Positions 15,058 to 21,335 of a DNA stretch of 27,290 bases are shown piece after piece (position 1 is the first letter of the stretch; the number at the start of each line of letters is the position of its first letter). The DNA comes from a virus. The notes beneath the pieces are model-generated. The model saw only the letters and a program-made list of their open reading frames with translations, ran no database searches and had not been told where the DNA came from. Location: the IMG/VR virus record IMGVR_UViG_3300027969_000362, positions 1 to 27,290 of that record. One strand, 5' to 3'. The position numbers and the translations under genes were made by a program.

Positions 15058-16036
15058 TGGTCTTAATTCGTGTACGGATGAGCAATTCATAGAACTCTGG
15101 GATAAGTATCAATCTGTTACAAAAGTAGCAAAAATACTAGGTATAACTGAGAGAGCAGTTAACTACCGAAGACGCAGTATGGAAGAAACGCATAAGCTCA
15201 ATTTACCAGCAAGTGATTCTAGAAGTGCCAAATATGATTCCAACAGACCAAAATCCTTCTCTCCGTTAAAACAGATAAATCTTGGCATACTGGATGGGAC
15301 TGTGATTGTATTCTCAGATGCCCACTTCATCCCAAGTCAGCGTACAACAGCTTTTAAAGGGCTTCTATGGGCTATAGAACAGTTCAAACCCAAGGCAGTG
15401 ATATGTAACGGGGATGCGTTTGATGGAGCGTCTATATCACGCCACGATGTAACTGACCAACCACAGACTTCTGTTATCCAAGAGTTAAAGGCTTGTCAGG
15501 GTGCGCTAGGTGAGATTGAGGAAGTTGCTAAAGCTGCCAGACACAATGTAAAGCTCCTATTTACATGGGGCAATCACGATATTCGGTTTGGCAATCGTTT
15601 AGCGCAACACGCACCACAATTTAAAGAAGTTCAGGGCTTTAAGCTGACAGACCATATCCCAGATTGGGACTTCTGTTGGGCAGTATGGCCTACTGATAAG
15701 GTCATCATCAAGCACCGATATAAGGGTGGAATCCATGCCACACACAACAATACTGTCCAAGCGGGCGTTTCGGTGGTTACGGGGCATCTGCACAGCTTAA
15801 AAGTTACACCATTCTCTGACTACAACGGATGTAGATACGGAGTAGATACAGGAACTTTGGCTGAGACTGATGGGCCACAATTTACCTATGCTGAGATAAA
15901 TCCAAGTAACCACAGATCGGGCTTTGCAGTGTTAAACTTCTTCAATGGTCAGCTTTTATGGCCTGAACTCGTCCATAAATTTGATGAAGATCAGATTGAA
16001 TTCAGAGGTGAAGTGATTGATGTAGGTGCATTTTGA
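15044..16036 (+). CDS. calcineurin-like metallophosphoesterase with N-terminal HTH
   Basis: 330 residues. All metallophosphoesterase signatures appear in order: D92-x-H94 (FSDAHF), G123-D124 (CNGDAFDG), G176-N-H-D179 (WGNHDIR), H231 (GIHATHNN) and G247-H-L-H250. Residues about 20-45 (VTKVAKILGITERAVNYRRR) form a probable helix-turn-helix, so the enzyme may be directed to nucleic acid. Phage members cleave phosphodiesters or phosphomonoesters; the substrate here is not visible. Starting at ATG 15044 overlaps the upstream gene by 14 bases and keeps the HTH. The TTG start of the next gene overlaps its stop. Confidence 0.88.
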   Translation: MVSTNGLNSCTDEQFIELWDKYQSVTKVAKILGITERAVNYRRRSMEETHKLNLPASDSRSAKYDSNRPKSFSPLKQINLGILDGTVIVFSDAHFIPSQRTTAFKGLLWAIEQFKPKAVICNGDAFDGASISRHDVTDQPQTSVIQELKACQGALGEIEEVAKAARHNVKLLFTWGNHDIRFGNRLAQHAPQFKEVQGFKLTDHIPDWDFCWAVWPTDKVIIKHRYKGGIHATHNNTVQAGVSVVTGHLHSLKVTPFSDYNGCRYGVDTGTLAETDGPQFTYAEINPSNHRSGFAVLNFFNGQLLWPELVHKFDEDQIEFRGEVIDVGAF

Positions 16037-16176
16037 GTGCTTGGCTAATCATTCTTACAGGGGCAATCTATGCCTATATTGCTGGTGAACAGCTTTGGAA
16101 AGATAACCCACACATGGCTATTGTGTACGCAGGGTACGCCTTTAGCAATGTGGGGCTTTATCTGTTGGCAAAGTAG
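16033..16176 (+). CDS. 47-aa two-span membrane protein, TTG start
   Basis: 47 residues from a TTG that overlaps the upstream TGA (TTGA). The sequence is hydrophobic, with SAWLIILTGAIYAYIAGEQL as a first span and YAGYAFSNVGLYLLAK as a second. I recall very similar short phage proteins ending in YAGYAFSNVGLY, which supports the frame despite the rare start. It is the last rightward gene of the structural block; its stop is one base from the stop of the leftward gene beyond. Function unknown. Confidence 0.7.
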   Translation: MSAWLIILTGAIYAYIAGEQLWKDNPHMAIVYAGYAFSNVGLYLLAK

Positions 16177-16177
16177 C

Positions 16178-16393
16178 TTATTCGCTATCGTCTAAACCAG
16201 CAGCAATTACTTCCTCTGCTGCATCATCTTCAAATTCATCCTCATCACAGTCAATTGCTTCATAGTCAACTGACCAATCATTCTCCTCTTGGAACTCGAT
16301 AAATTCTTGAATGATTTGAATCTTCTCGAAGTCATGGGTTTCAACTGTAATCTTCTCACTGCCTATCCAACCAAATTCCATTTCAAATTTCAT
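16178..16393 (-). CDS. small acidic protein, 71 aa
   Basis: 71 residues from the ATG at 16393, preferred over one six codons upstream because CAGGAG sits six bases before it. The N-terminal part is beta-like (MKFEMEFGWIGSEKITVETH). The C-terminal part is extremely acidic (DEDEFEDDAAEE), as in DNA-mimic and host-inhibitor proteins, but that is only a compositional hint. It is last in the leftward operon and may have its own promoter in the 54-base gap upstream. Confidence 0.65.
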   Translation of the reverse strand: MKFEMEFGWIGSEKITVETHDFEKIQIIQEFIEFQEENDWSVDYEAIDCDEDEFEDDAAEEVIAAGLDDSE

Positions 16394-16455
16394 GATATTC
16401 TCCTGAAGCAACCGATTGTTGCAATGAAATACTAGGCTTAATTTGTGTCAGTCAA
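16394..16455 (-). promoter_or_regulatory. possible promoter and hairpin leader of the acidic-protein gene
   Basis: Read leftward, TTGACT (16455-16450) overlaps the end of the MazG-like gene and TAGTAT (16434-16429) follows after a short 15-base spacer. A perfect 5-bp hairpin with stem GCAAC/GTTGC and loop AATCG (16422-16408) comes next, then CAGGAG and the ATG. The spacer is shorter than the sigma-70 optimum, so the promoter is tentative; the hairpin is directly visible. Confidence 0.4.
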
Positions 16456-16756
16456 GTGTCTTCTGGAACACTCCGTTAGGCAATAGTATGCCCTTCCGAT
16501 TCTTAATCTGATCGTACGCAACTTCCATGCAGTCTACCAGATTGATATCTTGCAAAGCGCAGTAGTTAATAAGGCAGACCATGACATCACCAACAGAATC
16601 CACAATAGCTTCTTTGTCCTTTTTGATGGTGGCATCTGCTAGTTCTCCTATTTCAGAAACTGCTTTTAGTAACTGAGACTCTGGGTTGCTATTAGGAATA
16701 ATCTTTCGAGCTTCTGCCCATTGGATTATCTTTATTTCAATATCAGCGTAACTCAT
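16448..16756 (-). CDS. MazG-like nucleotide pyrophosphohydrolase
   Basis: 102 residues. The MazG/all-alpha NTP pyrophosphohydrolase pattern is visible: E35-x-x-E38 in SEIGELADA, then EAIVDSVGDVMVCLINYC with Asp53 and Asp57 as further metal ligands. Family members hydrolyse NTPs or dNTPs to monophosphates; phage versions may clean nucleotide pools, lower (p)ppGpp or remove modified nucleotides. The size fits a minimal single-domain form. It overlaps the upstream gene's end by 14 bases. Confidence 0.82.
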   Translation of the reverse strand: MSYADIEIKIIQWAEARKIIPNSNPESQLLKAVSEIGELADATIKKDKEAIVDSVGDVMVCLINYCALQDINLVDCMEVAYDQIKNRKGILLPNGVFQKTLD

Positions 16757-16973
16757 TTTTATCCCTTAAAGTATTTTCAATTTGACTAAGAGTATCGTGG
16801 TCAACAAAAGAGCAAAAGTAAACAAACTCTTCTTCTGTCAGCCCTTCCCATTCATGCTCTTCTGCTTCTAGTGCGGCTTTAATGGCAATAGTTGCTTCAA
16901 ATGCCTGTTTATCAGAAACACTAAAATCTTTTAACGCCCCAAGTGCAAGACGTAATGCTTTATCTTTACTCAT
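16743..16973 (-). CDS. unknown protein, 76 aa
   Basis: 76 residues beginning MSKDKALRLALGALKDFSVS and continuing into a helix ending AIKAALEAEE. The ALRLALGALK...AIxAIKxALE pattern is frequent in short phage proteins of unknown role. An acidic stretch (EHEWEGLTEEEF) follows. It starts in the stop of the upstream gene (ATGA) and overlaps the MazG-like gene downstream, so translation is probably coupled. No enzymatic motif is present. Confidence 0.68.
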   Translation of the reverse strand: MSKDKALRLALGALKDFSVSDKQAFEATIAIKAALEAEEHEWEGLTEEEFVYFCSFVDHDTLSQIENTLRDKNELR

Positions 16974-17149
16974 CTAACTCTCCTTAATTCCATTACTTTC
17001 TCGGGTGGTGGTGGTAGCATCTTCTCGCTTGGTGGATTCCATCCATGCTTTCTCCATAGTGCTTGGACATCTGATCCTGATTCCCATTTAAAGTCTTTCA
17101 TGGGAACAGATGGATAGCTAATCTTGGAATGTGGTGGTAGTTCAATCAT
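16970..17149 (-). CDS. small Pro-rich protein, 59 aa
   Basis: 59 residues starting MIELPPHSKISYPSVPMKDF, with WESGSDVQALWRKHGWNPPS in the middle and LPPPEKVMELRRVR at the end. The segment SDVQALWRKHGWNPPSE is reminiscent of short phage proteins I have seen without function. ATGA overlaps join it to the winged-helix gene upstream and the 76-residue gene downstream. The overlaps and ordinary codon use are the main evidence that it is real. Confidence 0.65.
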   Translation of the reverse strand: MIELPPHSKISYPSVPMKDFKWESGSDVQALWRKHGWNPPSEKMLPPPPEKVMELRRVR

Positions 17150-17475
17150 AGTGCTCTCATGATTCGTTGATTTCTGCCAAACTTGCCACGTTTGACACCC
17201 GAAACTTCAATAAATCCCTTATCTAACAAAGCACGATACCTTGCCGTTATTGAGGAATATGGGTAGTTTGGGAACATACCAAGGATGTCGTCTGAGATAC
17301 ATCCATCTGGGAAGCCTTTAATGGCCTCATAGACCATTGTTTCTAGCTTGGTGGTATCAACTGCTTGAGCCGCCTGATGGCTCGTTGTGGGGTCTTCTCT
17401 TCTAGCCAGTTTAAACGCTGGCGTACCAAAGAATCTTTCCATCGACTGTTTCATGTTGCCAAAAATATCATTCAT
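17146..17475 (-). CDS. winged-helix DNA-binding protein
   Basis: 109 residues. After an N-terminal linker, REDPTTSHQAAQAVDTTKLE leads into a winged-helix domain: helix MVYEAIKGFPDGCISDDIL, then a recognition segment YPYSSITARYRALLDKGFIE and a wing (GVKRGKFGRNQRIM). This architecture is common in phage regulatory or replication-accessory proteins. Its ribosome binding site TAGGAG is at the end of an 88-base leader that can form a long hairpin, so its expression may be controlled separately within the operon. The DNA target is unknown. Confidence 0.78.
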   Translation of the reverse strand: MNDIFGNMKQSMERFFGTPAFKLARREDPTTSHQAAQAVDTTKLETMVYEAIKGFPDGCISDDILGMFPNYPYSSITARYRALLDKGFIEVSGVKRGKFGRNQRIMRAL

Positions 17476-17494
17476 TTATTAACTCCTATTAGGT

Positions 17495-17549
17495 GGGGCT
17501 ACGGCTGCTCGTCTGCAAGCTCGGAAACTCTTTGCACAGCTTTCGCCCC
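17495..17549 (-). ncRNA. structured leader RNA upstream of the winged-helix gene
   Basis: The only long gap in this leftward operon (17476-17563) can fold as a rod on the transcribed strand. In nested order the pairs are GGGGC with GCCCC, GCUG with CAGC, and UGCAA with UUGCA. A 4+4 internal loop (GAAA opposite CGUA), a 6-base bulge and a 13-base apical loop separate them. The ribosome binding site UAGGAG lies shortly after the 3' arm. There is no U-run, so it is not an ordinary terminator. It could be a protein-bound leader, a processing site or a small RNA. Confidence 0.5.
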
Positions 17550-17563
17550 GTGGTTATATTAAC

Positions 17564-17797
17564 TCAAAAAGGCAAATCCGACTCATCAAATTTAGGCTTT
17601 GGTGGTGCTCTCAGTGGTGCTTCATCCTTTGGAGACAGAGCTAAACCCATGAACTTACCGCCTTTACCCTCTTTGATCCATGCTGATAGCCAGTAATCCT
17701 TGCCATCAACAGTTAGATTTCCTTTGTAATCAGGGTGTTTTTCTGATTCCTTTTTGTCGTTTTTGAACAACACACCTGAGTTATCACGCTTTTCCAT
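17564..17797 (-). CDS. small protein with SSB-like acidic C-terminal tip
   Basis: 77 residues. NSGVLFKNDKKESEKHPDYK and the following GNLTVDGKDYWLSAW form a compact beta domain known from many phage and plasmid hypotheticals. A Pro/Lys linker (APLRAPPKPK) leads to the final residues FDESDLPF. That ending resembles the acidic tip of bacterial SSB (DDDIPF type), which recruits repair and replication proteins. It lies directly after the annealing-protein gene with no intergenic base, so a single-strand DNA role is plausible. The beta domain is shorter than a full SSB. Confidence 0.65.
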   Translation of the reverse strand: MEKRDNSGVLFKNDKKESEKHPDYKGNLTVDGKDYWLSAWIKEGKGGKFMGLALSPKDEAPLRAPPKPKFDESDLPF

Positions 17798-18406
17798 TTA
17801 GATTTCCTTTGCTTTCTTTAACGCTGCACGCACTTTACTAGGAAGGAGTGTCCATAGAGCCACTTTTTGTTCTGAATCTAGGTTCTCTCCCTCCAACTTA
17901 TCCCAAGCTGCCTTGGGGTCACCTTGCTCACAAGTAGCAATCAATTCAACTGCCATCTCTTGCAAATACTGCACCTCATCTGGTGGAATGTTATCCATTG
18001 CGCCCTGAGTAGGTGTAATCACTACTGTTTTGCCCTCTTCAGGTAAGTCTTCACCGCTATACAAATACATCCCGAGTCCGTGTAATGCCAGGGCTTTTGT
18101 CATGCAACGCATGATGGCAGTGTTAATTGCAAAAGCATCAGGGTTTGGGATGGCCTTGTTTCTGTAGTCCATCACAGGTAATTGACAAGTCATTGGTTTG
18201 CCAAACATGGTAGCGGTAACGAAAACCATTGCCGTACCATTGATGTCCATAAAACACTTATCTCCAAACATCTCTACCTTGTAGGTGGCAGTAGGATCAG
18301 CTCTTAAAGCCTCTGCCCATGCCCAAGCCCATGATAGGTAGGACAAGCCATTTTTCTTCTCAACGTGTTCGTTGACATTCTTTTTTAGTAATGCTTCTAT
18401 TGACAT
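17798..18406 (-). CDS. single-strand annealing recombinase, Sak3/DUF1071-like
   Basis: 202 residues from the ATG at 18406, chosen over one seven codons upstream because AAAGGAG stands just before it. Conserved blocks are NGLSYLSWAWAWAEALRADP, VTATMFGKPMTCQLPVMDYR and PDAFAINTAIMRCMTKALAL, then GLGMYLYSGEDLPE. These match the DUF1071 group, which I recall as Sak3-type phage annealing proteins. Such proteins pair complementary single strands during phage recombination and replication. The C-terminal helices (residues about 145-202) are less conserved. The adjacent SSB-tip protein and the distant RusA resolvase would complete a recombination pathway. Confidence 0.8.
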   Translation of the reverse strand: MSIEALLKKNVNEHVEKKNGLSYLSWAWAWAEALRADPTATYKVEMFGDKCFMDINGTAMVFVTATMFGKPMTCQLPVMDYRNKAIPNPDAFAINTAIMRCMTKALALHGLGMYLYSGEDLPEEGKTVVITPTQGAMDNIPPDEVQYLQEMAVELIATCEQGDPKAAWDKLEGENLDSEQKVALWTLLPSKVRAALKKAKEI

Positions 18407-18407
18407 A

Positions 18408-18596
18408 TTAACTCCTTTGATTTTCATCTAACTCTTGTTGAATAATCTCTTTTTGTTGTTCAGGATATAAATCCTTAAACTCGATAAAGTCTGCTTCTTG
18501 GCAGCAAACTATTTTATTTCCCTTAATTGTCAAACAGTAAGGGCAGTAGTAGATGTCTGAGAAATGTTCAGAATACTGTACAAATACTGATTTCAT
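18408..18596 (-). CDS. small Cys-rich protein, 62 aa
   Basis: 62 residues with YYCPYCLTIKGNKIVCCQE: a CxxC pair followed about twelve residues later by CC, so a zinc-ribbon-like site is likely. The C-terminus is Glu/Gln-rich. Its last codons (QRS then stop) carry the AAAGGAG that serves the annealing-protein gene one base downstream, so the two are translationally linked. The start overlaps the upstream stop. No family recognised. Confidence 0.62.
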   Translation of the reverse strand: MKSVFVQYSEHFSDIYYCPYCLTIKGNKIVCCQEADFIEFKDLYPEQQKEIIQQELDENQRS

Positions 18597-18793
18597 GTGA
18601 GACTATCAAAAGCCATTTCCCACAGAACATCACCCGCCAGATCGGTGAGCTTGTTCAACTCATCCTCTGTCAATCTTGTTCCATCTTCGTAACATCCATC
18701 TGAGAAGTAGGCATCAGAGAAGTCTGGATAATCTCTGCTATCTACTCCATCTACTTCTAGGTCTACAACCTTTTTTCCATTAAGAATCGGCAT
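18593..18793 (-). CDS. small acidic protein, 66 aa
   Basis: 66 residues, acidic, starting MPILNGKKVVDLEVDGVDSR and continuing DYPDFSDAYFSDGCYEDG. The order VDGVDxxDYPDFxDAY is frequent in uncharacterised phage proteins of this size. The start overlaps the preceding stop (TAATG) and its own stop overlaps the next start (ATGA). No catalytic motif or membrane segment is visible. Confidence 0.66.
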   Translation of the reverse strand: MPILNGKKVVDLEVDGVDSRDYPDFSDAYFSDGCYEDGTRLTEDELNKLTDLAGDVLWEMAFDSLT

Positions 18794-19068
18794 TATTCGC
18801 CCCTTGCTTTGAGCATCATGTCGGCAATCATGTAAGCCTCTTGAGCCATGAGATCGGTGTGAACAAATAAAGTTCCAATGTCACCTCCTTCTTCATAGTC
18901 CATTTCAAAACCATCTTCAGTTACATATTGTTGCGCCCTCTCCATTGCCATCAGGCCAACCATAGCCTTGGCAGCAAAGTAGTCACGCAAGGTCATGCCT
19001 TGACTTTTGGCAATTGAAATCGCTGAAACAACTCGATCATTGCATTGTGGAAACGCTTTTTCATTCAT
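18793..19068 (-). CDS. first gene of the leftward operon, unknown, 91 aa
   Basis: 91 residues from the ATG at 19068, supported by AGGAGTGAAT upstream; a longer version would add 17 residues from the leader. The block MTLRDYFAAKAMVGLMA is very common in phage hypotheticals. EAYMIADMMLKARGE closes the protein. It is mostly helical and has no known activity. As the first gene after the divergent control region it should be among the earliest leftward products. Confidence 0.72.
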   Translation of the reverse strand: MNEKAFPQCNDRVVSAISIAKSQGMTLRDYFAAKAMVGLMAMERAQQYVTEDGFEMDYEEGGDIGTLFVHTDLMAQEAYMIADMMLKARGE

Positions 19069-19149
19069 ATTCACTCCTATTTGTTTATCAAAATGTGGGG
19101 TTTTTGTTGCCCACACCACTAATGTGCCACATAGATTCCTGAATTTACA

Positions 19150-19165
19150 TAGGGGTTTTCCCTAA
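19150..19165. promoter_or_regulatory. AGGG-N5-CCCTA operator-like palindrome, copy 1
   Basis: TAGGGGTTTTCCCTAA directly precedes the proposed -35 element of the rightward early promoter. Similar palindromes stand at 21951-21967 and 26303-26318, each just upstream of a likely promoter. In copies 1 and 2 a TTACGCAA sequence follows. Confidence 0.5.
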
Positions 19166-19200
19166 TTTACGCAACTTTTTTATCATGCTAGGCTACTCGT
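19166..19200 (+). promoter_or_regulatory. rightward early promoter, possibly leaderless
   Basis: TTTACG (19166-19171) and TAGGCT (19189-19194) are separated by 17 bases, and TG at 19186-19187 makes an extended -10. Transcription would start about seven bases later, at or next to the ATG at 19201. The gene has no Shine-Dalgarno, so the mRNA may be leaderless, as for lambda cI from PRM. This is inferred from sequence only. Confidence 0.4.
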
Positions 19201-19380
19201 ATGAACATCGAAAAAATTGAACTCCAATGTGCTGAAACCTTGCTTGCTTATGCAGAGTCAATGGCTGAGGCTTATACCAACCAACCAGAGGACACAGAGG
19301 CTACTTTGACCGCTTTAATTGGCAGAACACTAGAACTACATCTGAACCGCAAAATCAACTTGGAGAACCTTTACAAATGA
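19201..19380 (+). CDS. first rightward early protein, 59 aa
   Basis: 59 residues, helical: MNIEKIELQCAETLLAYAES, then EDTEATLTALIGRTLELHLN. No helix-turn-helix is evident. The ATG has no upstream Shine-Dalgarno and sits where transcription is predicted to begin. The stop overlaps the start of the HTH protein gene (ATGA), which supports the frame. It may be a small regulator partner, but no family is recognised. Confidence 0.62.
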   Translation: MNIEKIELQCAETLLAYAESMAEAYTNQPEDTEATLTALIGRTLELHLNRKINLENLYK

Positions 19381-19751
19381 CCCAACAAGCAATTATCAGA
19401 GCTTTACAGAATGGATCGCTTACTGCCTATGAGATGGAGAATTTAACGGGTATCCCAAGAACTTCCATCGTTGCTGCTTGCAAAAAAATGTTTCGTAAGA
19501 AAGAGCTTACTGTTGAGAAAGTTAAGGTAAATCGTGCTTGGGTCTGTAGATACACCCTAGAAAACCACATGATTGAGGCTAAAAAAGCCGCCAATGATGA
19601 GCCTTATAACAAGATAAACCCCTTTGATGTACGCAATGCCAAGGGTATTTTTACAAAGGCTGAGTATGCCGTAATGAACTCTCAGGCCAGAAGGTTGTTC
19701 AATGGCAATCCTCATTTCACAAAAGAAATCACAAATAATCAATTTATCTGA
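19377..19751 (+). CDS. HTH DNA-binding protein, 124 aa
   Basis: 124 residues. The N-terminal half is a winged helix: QAIIRALQNGSLTAYEMENL, then TGIPRTSIVAACKKMFRKKE with the recognition helix, and a wing around VKVNRAWVCRYTL. The C-terminal half (residues about 66-124) is charged and not recognised. It is the second gene after the divergent region, where a transcriptional regulator is expected, and could bind one of the palindromes listed. Translation is coupled to the 59-residue gene. Confidence 0.72.
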   Translation: MTQQAIIRALQNGSLTAYEMENLTGIPRTSIVAACKKMFRKKELTVEKVKVNRAWVCRYTLENHMIEAKKAANDEPYNKINPFDVRNAKGIFTKAEYAVMNSQARRLFNGNPHFTKEITNNQFI

Positions 19752-19769
19752 TATAGTATTTTGAAGCAT

Positions 19770-19796
19770 GGATAGATAAGGGGTAGCTACCTTATC
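19770..19796. promoter_or_regulatory. inverted repeat and shared 13-mer before the replication gene
   Basis: GATAAG(19775-19780) and CTTATC(19791-19796) flank GGGTAGCTAC, whose core GGTAGCTACC is itself a perfect palindrome. The 13-mer GGATAGATAAGGG starting at 19770 occurs again at 26838-26850 in the origin-like region. It lies in the 113-base gap before the replication gene and could be an operator or RNA hairpin. Confidence 0.45.
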
Positions 19797-19864
19797 GAAA
19801 AGAGAGCCTCCCCTCCTTCCATTGTTTCTTTTTGTAAGAGGGAGGACAGAGCGAGGAAAAAATT

Positions 19865-20578
19865 ATGCTTTTACAGCCGAAAAACTGGGCTATCTTTCAG
19901 CATTACAAAGATCGTTGCCCACCTTGGATAAAACTTCATCGTGATCTGTTAAACGACAGGTCTTATATGCGCTTGCCTATTGCTAGCAAAGCGATAGCAC
20001 CTATGCTTTGGTTGCTTGCAAGTGAGTCAAAAGATGGTGTTTTTGATGGCTCACTAGATGAGCTAGTCTTTCGTTTACACATCACGCCAAAAGAATATCA
20101 AGATGGAGTCAAGCCGTTGATTGATAACGACTTTTTCATACTTGTTAGCGGAGTGCTAGCAGAACGCAAGCAAGTAGCTATCCCAGAGACAGAGACAGAG
20201 AGAGAGACAGAGAAGAAAGCAATTAGCGTTGCATCGCCTGAAGGCGTTTCTAATTCTGTTTGGCAAGAATTCAAAACTTTGAGGAAAGCCAAAAGAGCAC
20301 CGATAACCCAGAGAGCCATTGATGCAATTTCAAGCGAAGCGCAAAAGATTGGATGGTCGCTAGAGAAAGCCTTGGAAGAATGTGTAGTTCGTGGTTGGCA
20401 AGCATTCAAAGCAGATTGGGTCGTCAAACCAAACCCCGCAGACATTGTGAGGCTCACAGTTCCTTCAAAGAATGAGCCTGATGCCGCTTTGGAAAAGATC
20501 AAAGCTGATGATCTGAAAGCCGCACCCATACCATTTGAGGTATTGGCAAAGATGGCAGAGTTGCGGAGAAAAGCATGA
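19865..20578 (+). CDS. phage replication-type protein (replisome organiser-like)
   Basis: 237 residues; GAGGA precedes the ATG. The N-terminal domain contains PPWIKLHRDLLNDRSYMRL, LWLLASESKDGVFDGSLDEL and a winged-helix-like ITPKEYQDGVKPLIDNDFF. I know this layout from phage replication initiator and DnaT/helicase-loader-like proteins. A low-complexity Glu/Thr linker (ETETERETE) separates a C-terminal helical domain with RAPITQRAIDAISSEAQKIG and EECVVRGWQAFKADW. The role in origin recognition or helicase loading is inferred. It is followed by ATGA-coupled Mom-like and RusA genes. Confidence 0.7.
   Translation: MLLQPKNWAIFQHYKDRCPPWIKLHRDLLNDRSYMRLPIASKAIAPMLWLLASESKDGVFDGSLDELVFRLHITPKEYQDGVKPLIDNDFFILVSGVLAERKQVAIPETETERETEKKAISVASPEGVSNSVWQEFKTLRKAKRAPITQRAIDAISSEAQKIGWSLEKALEECVVRGWQAFKADWVVKPNPADIVRLTVPSKNEPDAALEKIKADDLKAAPIPFEVLAKMAELRRKA
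20184..20217 (+). repeat. GA-rich microsatellite in the replication gene
   Basis: A run built from CAGAGA and GAGA units covers about 34 bases and encodes the ETETERETE linker. Slippage here could change reading frame or linker length. Purine-only tracts of this kind can also form triplex DNA. Confidence 0.8.
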
Positions 20579-21231
20579 AAGTGTTGCCAATAAACAACTT
20601 TGAAGTTGAGCCTTGGTTGCTTGAAAAACACTATGCCAAGCGTATGCCACAAATAATGTTTGCTTTTGGGCTTTACAAGGATGACATTCTGGTTGGTGTC
20701 GTAACGTATGGAATTCCCGCATCACCACCACTTTGCATGGGAATATGTGGAAAAGAATACTCAGACAAAGTTTTAGAGCTAAACCGAGTCTGTTTGTTGG
20801 ACAACCATAAAAACGAAGCATCATTCTTGGTTGCGAACTCAATCAAGCTATTGCCAAAACCTATGATTGTGGTTTCTTTTGCCGACACAAGCAAAGGTCA
20901 TGTGGGGTACGTTTATCAAGCCACCAATTTCCTCTACACGGGTTTATCCGCAAATAGAATTGATTGGACAATCAAAGGACAAGAGCATAAACACGCTAAA
21001 ACCATTGGTGATGGTCTGACCTTGGCAGAGATAAAAGAGCTTCATGGTGATGACTTTTACTATGTCGAACGATCTAGGAAACATCGTTACATCATCTTTC
21101 ACGGGTCAAAGACTGACAAAAAAGTTATGCGGTCAAAACTCAAATACGAAGTTATGCCGTATCCCAAAGGCGACTCACAGAGATACGACTCTGGAACAAC
21201 TGTAAAAACCCAACAACTTTTATTTGTATGA
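20575..21231 (+). CDS. Mom-like adenine-modification protein (GNAT fold)
   Basis: 218 residues. Blocks fit the Mom family: VVTYGIPASPPL, KVLELNRVCLLDN, VVSFADTSKGHVGYVYQATN, FLYTG and SRKHRYIIFHG. Phage Mu Mom converts adenine to N6-methylcarbamoyl-adenine in its own DNA and blocks many restriction enzymes; it has a GNAT-like acetyl-CoA-type fold. I infer the same general activity here. No Com homologue was recognised. The gene is coupled by ATGA to the replication protein upstream and to a 35-residue frame downstream, so it is expressed early. Confidence 0.78.
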   Translation: MKVLPINNFEVEPWLLEKHYAKRMPQIMFAFGLYKDDILVGVVTYGIPASPPLCMGICGKEYSDKVLELNRVCLLDNHKNEASFLVANSIKLLPKPMIVVSFADTSKGHVGYVYQATNFLYTGLSANRIDWTIKGQEHKHAKTIGDGLTLAEIKELHGDDFYYVERSRKHRYIIFHGSKTDKKVMRSKLKYEVMPYPKGDSQRYDSGTTVKTQQLLFV

Positions 21232-21335
21232 ACTACTTTGAAGCAATGAGACTTTTGGACAGAGTGAAAGATGGTGTTCCTTATCCCTTACACCTGATAA
21301 ACACAGCACTGGAGTTAACTGGTGACTTGGAGTAG
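21228..21335 (+). CDS. 35-aa small protein
   Basis: A 35-residue frame starting in the stop of the Mom-like gene (ATGA): MNYFEAMRLLDRVKDGVPYP, then LHLINTALELTGDLE. It reads as two short amphipathic helices and overlaps the next gene by 14 bases. Short length limits confidence, but the coupled start and absence of any other frame here favour it. A small Mom-accessory protein is conceivable, though it lacks the zinc finger of Mu Com. Confidence 0.5.
   Translation: MNYFEAMRLLDRVKDGVPYPLHLINTALELTGDLE

Larger units (their letters stand above)
19069..19200. promoter_or_regulatory. divergent control region with stacked inverted repeats
   Basis: This 132-base gap separates the leftward operon (19068) from the rightward early genes (19201). 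It contains TGTGGG(19094-19099)/CCCACA(19110-19115), the palindrome ATGTG-C-CACAT (19122-19132) and TAGGGGTTTTCCCTA (19150-19164). The first two share a TGTG half-site, suggesting one protein binds both. The third matches sites before two other transcription units. The arrangement resembles a phage genetic switch, but no repressor was identified with certainty. Confidence 0.6.

Noticed and set aside
20098-20652. Leftward frames opposite the replication and Mom-like genes
   Set aside because: Ser/Leu-rich shadow products without ribosome binding sites, overlapping recognised sense proteins.
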